Source: Peptostreptococcaceae bacterium (GTDB taxonomy: Bacteria; Bacillota_A; Clostridia; Peptostreptococcales; Acidaminobacteraceae). From it: a stretch of DNA of 6,693 nt. Both the position numbers and the translations under genes were made by a program. Location of the stretch: positions 1-6,693 of the forward strand of contig JABXKX010000341.1 of assembly GCA_013619035.1 (NCBI GenBank), given 5' to 3'. Positions 1 through 6,200 of this stretch are shown piece by piece. Every line of letters starts with the position of its first letter. The first letter of the stretch is position 1. The notes beneath the pieces are model-generated. The model was given only the letters and a program-made list of their open reading frames with translations. It did not search any database and was not told the DNA's origin.

Positions 1-37
1 ACTCTAGATCAAACATTCTACCTTCGTTTAACTTCAT
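1..37 (-). CDS. possible start of a further minus-strand gene (partial)
   Basis: A minus-strand ATG at 37-35 opens a frame that stays open to the left edge, reading MKLNEGRMFDLE. It begins 35 bases past the ABC-F stop and just beyond that gene's terminator, which is where the next gene in the same direction could start. The upstream sequence has only a weak purine run (AAAGAAAAA) and no convincing Shine-Dalgarno sequence. Twelve codons are too few to recognise a family. It could equally be a chance open frame; longer flanking sequence would decide. Confidence 0.25.
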   Translation of the reverse strand, partial: MKLNEGRMFDLE

Positions 38-53
38 GATATTTTTCTTTATG

Positions 54-78
54 AAAAAAGCATAGGCTGGGCCTATGC
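54..78 (-). terminator. intrinsic terminator after the ABC-F gene
   Basis: On the minus strand, a perfect 8-bp stem (GCATAGGC and GCCTATGC, 78-71 and 67-60) with a 3-base loop is followed at once by six T residues (59-54). This is a textbook Rho-independent terminator. The TAG stop codon of the ABC-F gene (75-73) lies inside the 5' arm, so the terminator starts within the last codons. It should end the hflX-ABC-F transcript. The plus-strand side has no clean T-run, so termination is expected in one direction only. Confidence 0.9.
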
Positions 79-1665
79 TAATATTATTTCATCTGTTGCA
101 ATATGTTCTCCAAAATAAGCATCGTGTTCTACAAAGATCATTGTTGGCTTGTATTTGAGTATTGCTTTTTCAATTTGAGTTCTTATGGTTAGATCCACAT
201 AATTAAGAGGTTCGTCCCATACAAGAATATGCTCATTGCCCATTAATGATCTAGCAATATCGATTTTCTTTTTCTCACCTTCACTAAAAGATTCAATAGG
301 TCTATCATAATACGTGTCATCAATATCAAAGTAGTTGAGTACCATCTGGAACCAATGCCTCTCAATACCTTCTTCTTTCATATGGTCTAACAAATAGCCA
401 TCTTGCCACCTTGGTATCTGTGAAGAATAAACAAGTTTTACGTCATCCTCAATTTCAATTCTTCCAGACAGCAATTTTAGCTCACCCAATAAGGCTTTTA
501 TGAGGGTCGTTTTTCCAGATCCATTAATGCCCTTTATCCAGATTCGGTCACCTTTATTGATTCTAAAGGATAAGTCTTCAATCACGACATGTGTGTCATA
601 TCCTAAAGTGACATTTTTAACTTCTAATAAAGTCTCAATATTAATATCTTCTTGTTTTAGTATAATGTCTCTAGGTGTTTCAACATTCTTTAATAATTTC
701 TTTTTATCATCTAGATTTTTATTTACTCTCTTTTCAAAACTGATTGCCCGTTTCATGAGCCTAGCTGATTTGGCACCAATATAACCTTTATCACCTTTAC
801 TACCAATCTTCTCAGCTTCTTTGTCACTTGACCACTTTCTTGTACGTTTTGTGGCTTCTTCTAGATTTTTAATTTCACGTTTAAGTTTTTCAGAGGTTTT
901 ATACTCATGATGATCTTTCATGTCTTTGTTATATTGCCATGAAGAATAACATCCCTTCTCAATATAAATATTACTTCTATTAATAGAAAGAATATGATCT
1001 ACTATTGAGTCAACAAATAATCGATCATGAGACACAACGATAAACCCACTTTTTTGATGTAAATAATTAGATAAACTTTTTCTGCCTTCTAAATCTAGGT
1101 GATTCGTGGGTTCATCCAATAACATAAACCTATTCTTTTTAAGAAACATTGCTATAATCTGAACTTTAGTTTTCTCTCCACCACTGAGCGAGGTATAAGG
1201 CAACTCTAAGAGAGCTAATCTAAGTCCCATCAGATTCATTTCTTTTTCAATAAGTTCATCTATGATGAAGCCATCAGCATCTGTATATGCTTCTAAGATA
1301 TCACCATAAAGTTCTAAAGTATCTTCCTCTAAGTGAGCTTCTAAATCTTTCATCTTTCTTTCCCACTCATCAAATGGTGCAATACAGTTTCTAATCACAT
1401 GTAGAGTTGTACCACTTGTATCATGAGCGTAAGGAAATAATTCTGTTTTAATTGGAACCATAACTTTTCCTTTTGTTGGTTGTAACGTTTTGTTGATTAA
1501 ATTAAGCAGAGTTGTTTTACCTCTACCATTTCTGCCGATTAAGCCTAATTTCCAATTAGCATCTAAATTCAGGTTTACACCTTCGAATATTGGATTAAAA
1601 TATTCATTGTAATAAAAATCCATTTCTAATAATTGAATAGTAGTTTTAACCACCTCCTTGTACAC
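73..1665 (-). CDS. ABC-F ribosome-protection ATPase, Lsa type
   Basis: A soluble protein with two ATPase domains and no membrane segments. ABC-F proteins bind the ribosomal E site and reach toward the peptidyl-transferase centre. Lsa-type members protect against lincosamides, pleuromutilins and streptogramin A. Counting from the GTG at 1665 (530 residues), domain 1 has Walker A GRNGRGKT (44-51), signature LSGGE (160-164), Walker B with DEPTNHLD (catalytic E185) and SHD (212-214). A charged linker (about 242-340) contains the GAKSARLMKR segment. Domain 2 has GINGSGKT (379-386), FSEGE (460-464), DEPLNYVD (E485) and EHD (513-515). From memory, the NWKLGLIGRNGRGKTTLL block, the linker and DEPLNY closely match enterococcal LsaA. 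The substrate range is inferred; a housekeeping translation role remains possible. The open frame extends to a GTG at 1674, but that codon lies inside the upstream hairpin. GTG 1665 has GGAGGTG eight bases upstream. The first ATG (1623) would remove the first beta strand. It is the second gene of the hflX unit. Confidence 0.9.
   Translation of the reverse strand: MYKEVVKTTIQLLEMDFYYNEYFNPIFEGVNLNLDANWKLGLIGRNGRGKTTLLNLINKTLQPTKGKVMVPIKTELFPYAHDTSGTTLHVIRNCIAPFDEWERKMKDLEAHLEEDTLELYGDILEAYTDADGFIIDELIEKEMNLMGLRLALLELPYTSLSGGEKTKVQIIAMFLKKNRFMLLDEPTNHLDLEGRKSLSNYLHQKSGFIVVSHDRLFVDSIVDHILSINRSNIYIEKGCYSSWQYNKDMKDHHEYKTSEKLKREIKNLEEATKRTRKWSSDKEAEKIGSKGDKGYIGAKSARLMKRAISFEKRVNKNLDDKKKLLKNVETPRDIILKQEDINIETLLEVKNVTLGYDTHVVIEDLSFRINKGDRIWIKGINGSGKTTLIKALLGELKLLSGRIEIEDDVKLVYSSQIPRWQDGYLLDHMKEEGIERHWFQMVLNYFDIDDTYYDRPIESFSEGEKKKIDIARSLMGNEHILVWDEPLNYVDLTIRTQIEKAILKYKPTMIFVEHDAYFGEHIATDEIILA
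1651..1659 (-). promoter_or_regulatory. second Shine-Dalgarno-like sequence without a matching start codon
   Basis: AAGGAGGTG on the minus strand is a nine-base match to the anti-Shine-Dalgarno tail of 16S rRNA, better than the site used for the chosen start. It lies inside the reading frame, at the codons for K-E-V. No ATG, GTG or TTG follows in frame at normal spacing: the codon at the expected place is AAA or ACT, and the next near-start is ATT at 1638, 14 bases on. It may be a relic of an earlier start, a pause site, or a pairing partner for the attenuator. Confidence 0.55.
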
Positions 1666-1688
1666 AAAAAGCACCTCCGAAGAGGTGC
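1666..1688 (-). terminator. attenuator-like hairpin between hflX and the ABC-F gene
   Basis: On the minus strand, a perfect 7-bp G+C-rich stem (GCACCTC 1688-1682, GAGGTGC 1677-1671) closes on a TTCG loop (1681-1678), giving the very stable cUUCGg tetraloop. It is followed directly by TTTTT (1670-1666). It has the form of an intrinsic terminator but lies just upstream of the ABC-F coding sequence. It may simply end the hflX transcript, or act as a conditional attenuator for the ABC-F gene. Leader attenuators are known upstream of ABC-F resistance genes such as vmlR and Listeria lmo0919. The hairpin is seen; conditional control is inferred. Confidence 0.8.
1672..1678 (-). promoter_or_regulatory. 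ribosome-binding site of the ABC-F gene, inside the hairpin
   Basis: GGAGGTG lies eight bases upstream of the in-frame GTG at 1665-1663, ideal spacing for a Bacillota Shine-Dalgarno site. It occupies the last loop base and most of the 3' arm of the hairpin at 1671-1688. When the hairpin forms, the site is buried, so the same structure could block both transcription and translation. Confidence 0.55.
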
Positions 1689-1717
1689 CTCACCGTAGCC
1701 AATATTGTTATTAAGTT

Positions 1718-1738
1718 TTATAAATTTGAGTTAATCAT
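1718..1738 (-). CDS. possible leader peptide MINSNL
   Basis: A six-codon open frame, ATG (1738-1736) to TAA (1720-1718), begins two bases after the hflX stop codon and ends about 30 bases before the attenuator hairpin. It has no Shine-Dalgarno sequence of its own, but ribosomes finishing hflX could restart on it. Short leader peptides where drug-stalled ribosomes alter RNA folding are known upstream of ABC-F resistance genes, and the position fits. A frame this short can easily occur by chance. Confidence 0.3.
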   Translation of the reverse strand: MINSNL

Positions 1739-1740
1739 TT

Positions 1741-3051
1741 TTATTCAACTATAATATATTTTTTAAACTTTTCACTGTCCACTATAGAGACTTCTACCTC
1801 TAGAACAGTACCTTCTTCTGTATAATCTTGATTGAGTATATTTGCTTCTTCATTTAAATAAGAAAGAATATTACCGTCTGCATATGGAATCATCATTTGA
1901 ACGGTCTTAAAGTCATTAAATACATGGCCTTTAATTATTTTAACCAATTCATCCATATTGGTACCCATCTTAGCAGAAATCAAAAGTGATTCTGGGAAAT
2001 CTTCTAAAATATGATTGTCTTCTACTCTATCAATTTTATTAAATACATATACTGCTGGTGTATTTTCAACACCAATTTCTTTTAATACCTTTTCAGTCAC
2101 ATCAATTTGCATTTGATACTTCTCATTGGAAGCATCTATAATATGCACCAATAAATCTGCTTCTGTCACCTCTTCTAACGTTGCTTTAAAAGCTTCCACT
2201 AGATTATGAGGTAATTTACTAACAAATCCTACTGTATCAGTTAGAATTAACGATTTATTCCCTTCAAATCCAATTCGTCTATTGGCTGTTTCAAGTGTTG
2301 CAAACAACATATCTTTTTCAAAAACTGTCTTCTCAGGATCCTCTGCATTGTGATTAACAAAGTAGTTCATCACAGTTGATTTACCTGCATTGGTATAACC
2401 AACAAGTGCTACCACTGGTAAATCACTTTTAATTCTTAGTTGCCTTTGAACCTGACGGTTCTTTTTCACTTCATCTAATTCTCGACGAATTTCAACAATT
2501 CGATCGTTTATACGTCTTCTATCTAATTCTAATTTTTGTTCACCAGGGCCTCTATTACCAATACCTGCTCCAGAACCACCACTTGATCCACCAACTCTTG
2601 ATAAAGCATTTCCTAGTCCTATCAATCTTGGCAATCTATATTTTTGTTGTGCGAGTTCTACTTGCAGTTTTCCTTCTTTTGTTTTCGCACGTTTTGCAAA
2701 TATATCAAGTATAACTGCTGTACGATCAATGACTTCTACTTCAATGGCTTCACATAGGTTTCTCATCTGTGCACCTGACAGTTCATCATTAAAGATGACT
2801 AAGTTCGCATCAAACTGCTCACAAGCCAATCTAACTTCTTCTACTTTACCTTTTCCGATATAAAATCGAACATCAATCGTTGCTTTGTTCTGAATCATGA
2901 CATCCATTACGTCAGCACCTGCTGCATAAACAAGTTCCGTTAATTCTTCCATAGAATCTTGAATATTAATTTCATTTCTATTGCTACTGTGGTTAAAACC
3001 CACTAAAATAGCTCTTTGTTTGCTTATATTTTCATCTGATTTTAAAATCAT
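1741..3051 (-). CDS. hflX: ribosome-associated GTPase HflX
   Basis: HflX is a conserved cytoplasmic GTPase that binds the 50S subunit and splits stalled 70S ribosomes; some Gram-positive homologues give macrolide or lincosamide tolerance. The 436-residue product is full length. It has the N-terminal HflX domain with YIGKGKV (GKGK 66-69), a glycine-rich segment (about 154-169, ending NRGPGE), a helical part with LELDRRRI, then the G domain: G1 GYTNAGKS (218-225), G2 around FATLET, G3 DTVGF (272-276), G4 NKID (338-341) and G5 SAK (359-361). A short C-terminal domain follows. The frame extends upstream to a GTG at 3063, which also has an AGGA nearby. I chose ATG 3051 because GGTGATAAA precedes it in the usual register of a Bacillota ribosome-binding site. 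It is the first gene of a minus-strand unit with the ABC-F gene downstream, and diverges from the PBP gene. Confidence 0.96.
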   Translation of the reverse strand: MILKSDENISKQRAILVGFNHSSNRNEINIQDSMEELTELVYAAGADVMDVMIQNKATIDVRFYIGKGKVEEVRLACEQFDANLVIFNDELSGAQMRNLCEAIEVEVIDRTAVILDIFAKRAKTKEGKLQVELAQQKYRLPRLIGLGNALSRVGGSSGGSGAGIGNRGPGEQKLELDRRRINDRIVEIRRELDEVKKNRQVQRQLRIKSDLPVVALVGYTNAGKSTVMNYFVNHNAEDPEKTVFEKDMLFATLETANRRIGFEGNKSLILTDTVGFVSKLPHNLVEAFKATLEEVTEADLLVHIIDASNEKYQMQIDVTEKVLKEIGVENTPAVYVFNKIDRVEDNHILEDFPESLLISAKMGTNMDELVKIIKGHVFNDFKTVQMMIPYADGNILSYLNEEANILNQDYTEEGTVLEVEVSIVDSEKFKKYIIVE

Positions 3052-3088
3052 TTTATCACCCACTTTTCATATTCCTGGTTACATTAGT

Positions 3089-3097
3089 ATCTTACCA
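3089..3097 (-). promoter_or_regulatory. probable extended -10 promoter of hflX
   Basis: The minus strand reads TGGTAAGAT, an extended -10 (TGn plus TAAGAT, four of six matches to TATAAT). It would start transcription roughly 30 bases before the hflX ATG. No good -35 lies at normal spacing, which an extended -10 can tolerate. Confidence 0.45.
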
Positions 3098-3171
3098 TAC
3101 TTTTGACTTTAGTAATATTACAAAAAATTTACGCTCATCTGTTATATATCCCAAATATAGCTCCATTATTC

Positions 3172-3185
3172 TTCTTAATTAAGAA
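3172..3185. repeat. 14-bp perfect palindrome in the divergent intergenic region
   Basis: TTCTTAATTAAGAA is a perfect inverted repeat lying between the two divergent promoters, upstream of both. Its place and symmetry suit a dimeric regulator, but it is almost all A and T, so chance is a serious alternative. It has no T-run or G+C-rich stem and is not a terminator. Confidence 0.4.
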
Positions 3186-3216
3186 TATTAAAATTATATG
3201 ATAATGTCCTTTCAGA

Positions 3217-3246
3217 TTTAAACTTTTATTTTTCTTATGGTATAAT
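3217..3246 (+). promoter_or_regulatory. promoter of the class A PBP gene
   Basis: A consensus -10 TATAAT (3241-3246) is preceded by TGG, giving an extended -10. An 18-base spacer separates it from TTTAAA (3217-3222), four of six matches to the -35 consensus. Transcription would start near 3253, giving a leader of about 28 bases. It looks like a vegetative sigma factor promoter. Confidence 0.75.
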
Positions 3247-3268
3247 GCATACTGTTAAATAGAATATT

Positions 3269-3275
3269 AAGGAGG
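3269..3275 (+). promoter_or_regulatory. ribosome-binding site of the class A PBP gene
   Basis: AAGGAGG lies five bases before the ATG at 3281. This strong match fixes the start, and no other in-frame start nearby has a comparable site. Confidence 0.85.
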
Positions 3276-3280
3276 CGACT

Positions 3281-6200
3281 ATGTCAGATAATTCAAATCC
3301 CCCAAAGGATAAGATAAAGAAAACAAGTCCAACTAAAAATAAAACGGAGAAAACACCTGGAAAGAAAAAGTCCCCTAAAAAGAGTAGTGTCTTAGGGTCA
3401 ATCGTTCAAGGTTTTTCATCAACAATAGGAAATGTTTTTCTATTAATTCTTTTAGTTGGCTTACTAGCAGCAGCATTTCTATGTAATTATGTACTTGGAT
3501 ATGTCAATGATATCCCAGCAGTAGATCCAACAACTATAGCAGAAGGACTTACTGAAAACTCTATTATTGTAGATGAAAATGGCGTGTTACTTGAAACACT
3601 TTATGGTAATGCCGGTATGAGATCTATTATTGAATACAATGATATTGGTCAAAATCTAATCAATGCCGTTACAGCCATCGAAGATAAAACATTCTTTGAA
3701 CATGCTGGCTTTAACTACGTTAGATTGATTGGTGCTGCAGTTGAAGCTGCTAGAACCGGTGATGGTGCTAGAGGTACTTCTTCTATCACACAACAGTTGG
3801 CTAAAAACATGTACTTAACCAATGAAGGATCGATGGAAAGAAAAATAAAGGAAGCATATTATGCCATTTTATTAGAAAGAAACTTAACAAAAGAACAAAT
3901 ATTAGAAGCGTACCTAAATAAAATAGCTTTTGGTCTGAATGCCAATGGTGTACAAGCAGCTGCCAAACTTTACTTTTCTAAAGATGCAAGTGAACTAAGT
4001 TTAGTCGAATCAGCAATGCTTGCTGGTATACCAAAATCACCACGTGATAATGCACCAATCAGTAGATTAAACAAAGAGAATGTAAAACCTGAACATATTA
4101 TTTACGATGATTCAGATCCTATTTATACTTTGGTATTTAACCCAAAGGCTCAAGAGCGTTTTGATATGGTTATACAACAAATGTACGATAACGATATGAT
4201 TACTGAAGCAGAATACGCTTTAAAAGGAACCGATATCTCAAAGTATGTTAATTTAACCATCGATCAAGCTAATAATATTAGTTCATACTTTGGTGATATG
4301 ATCAAAGATGACGTAGTAGAAGCTTTAGCAGATCATTACTCAATCACTAAAGAAGAAGCAGAAAAGCAACTTTATAACCGAGGTTATATCATAGAATCAA
4401 CTATTGATTATGGAGTTCAAAAGCAACTAGAAGATATTTATAATTCTATTGATTTCTCTGCTACATTTGATTCAGCAACGTACAATGCTGTGAAGACATT
4501 CCAAGCTCACAATAGTCTGACTCAAGACGGTATCGCTGGACAGAATACGATTGCTAATATAGTAGAACAAACCTCTGCAACAGCAGAAGACTTCACGCAA
4601 AGTCATTACAAGCAAGGATATGTAAGTGAAGAAATTGTTACTTTAAAGAAAGCACTTGATGAATTAGGTTTAATGAGCAATGATGGTTTATTCCCTCGTG
4701 CTGCTGTAAGATTTGATGATGATAAAAACATCTTATACGATGCGTCTAATAGAGTATTACTCTTCAGATATGACAATTTAGTGAATGAAGAAAACGAACT
4801 CGTGATACAGAATGAAAACTATTATTATGACAACCAAGACAACCTAGTTGTTCTTAAAGGTCATGGTCTTAACTTCTATCAACAAGAAGACCGTGTTCAA
4901 GTTGTTGTAGAAAAAGTTTTCAGACATAATGAAACCTCTGAAGAAGTTGAATACATCGACGGTAAAAAGTATTACAATATTTCAGATTTCTATATTTATG
5001 AAGGTAAAGATGTTTTAATCCCTAATGGATATAAGTCAAAAGTTGATGGGAATTTGGTTATTGATAAATCATTCTTTAAAGATTATCCAGACTTCTTCAA
5101 AATTGATGCGAAAGGCAACCTTCTATTATCAGAAGATAAATACATCATCAATGATCGTGGTGAAATTCAACCTCAATCTGCATTTGTAATTATGGATCAT
5201 AAATCCGGTAAGATTATTGCCATTGTTGGTGGTAGAGAGTCTTATGGAAAGAATATCTTTAATAGAGCCTTATCACCTCAACAACCAGGGTCAAGTATCA
5301 AACCAATCGGACCTTATACGGTTGCAATAGATAGTAAACAATACACAGCAGCATCAGTTTTTGATGATGTACCTTCATTCTTAAACGATAAAGATACAGA
5401 AAACAGATGGCCTTATAATTGGTATGAATACAAACAATTTAAGTACAAAGGTAGACAGACACTTCGTCAAGGTCTTGAGTACTCAATTAACGTTTTAGCC
5501 GTTAAGGTGTCTCAAGCTGTCGGTGTTGAAAATATATTAGATCACTTAGAAAACTTAGGTATCTCAACAATCGTTAGAGAAGGTAACATCAATGATGTGA
5601 ACTTATCATCGGTTTCACTCGGTGGTATGACACAAGGTATTACACCACTTGAGTTAACAGCTGCTTATGCAACATATGCTAATCAAGGTGTATACACCAA
5701 ACCGATATCATTTACTCGAGTAACTGATTTATCAGGTAATGTGATTATAGAAAACATACCTGAAAAAAGACGTGTTTTAGATGAACAAGTTGCTTACATT
5801 GTACAAGATATGATGGTTAGCGCAGTTACAACTGGCGTCTCAAACAAAGCCAATTTCACAGGTATGACTGTTGCTGGTAAAACGGGTACAACTTCAGATA
5901 AGCGAGATGCTGTATTTGTTGGTTACACACCATACTATACCGCTGCTGTTTGGTTTGGTAATGATGTTAAGGTTAAAATGGACGACGGTTCTGGAGCGGC
6001 AGCAAAATTCTGGAGTACGGTTATGTCAAGACTTCATGAAGGTAAAGAAGATATTGGCTTTGTTGAACCAGAAGGTTTACAACGTGTTTCAGTTGACAGA
6101 GTTTCTGGCAAAAGACCAGGTGAATTATCAACTCTAGATCCTGATGGATCACAAATTTACCGAGAAATATTTATCCCTGGAACAGCGCCTACAGAAACAG

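Noticed and set aside
500..784. 94-codon open frame on the plus strand
   Set aside because: It lies fully antisense to the ABC-F gene, has no ribosome-binding site, and its composition mirrors the opposite coding strand.
1671..1688. Hairpin as a plus-strand terminator
   Set aside because: No T-run follows the stem on the plus strand and no plus-strand gene lies upstream.
1689..1748. Possible separate promoter for the ABC-F gene (TTGAAT with TATAAA on the minus strand)
   Set aside because: The spacer is about 20 bases and the -35 match is poor. In A+T-rich sequence such matches are common, so I did not call it, although an internal promoter cannot be excluded.
3060..3074. Four-codon frame ATG AAA AGT GGG TGA just before hflX on the minus strand
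   Set aside because: It overlaps the hflX ribosome-binding region, has no separate signal, and is too short to separate from chance.
5871..6137. 88-codon open frame on the plus strand
   Set aside because: It is an out-of-frame shadow inside the transpeptidase domain of the PBP, over the KTGT region, where the real frame is clearly conserved.
6131..6140. Ten-base sequence ACTCTAGATC, also found at 1-10
   Set aside because: Exact ten-base repeats are expected by chance in a window of this size, and one copy lies within conserved PBP coding sequence; no sign of an attachment site or mobile element.
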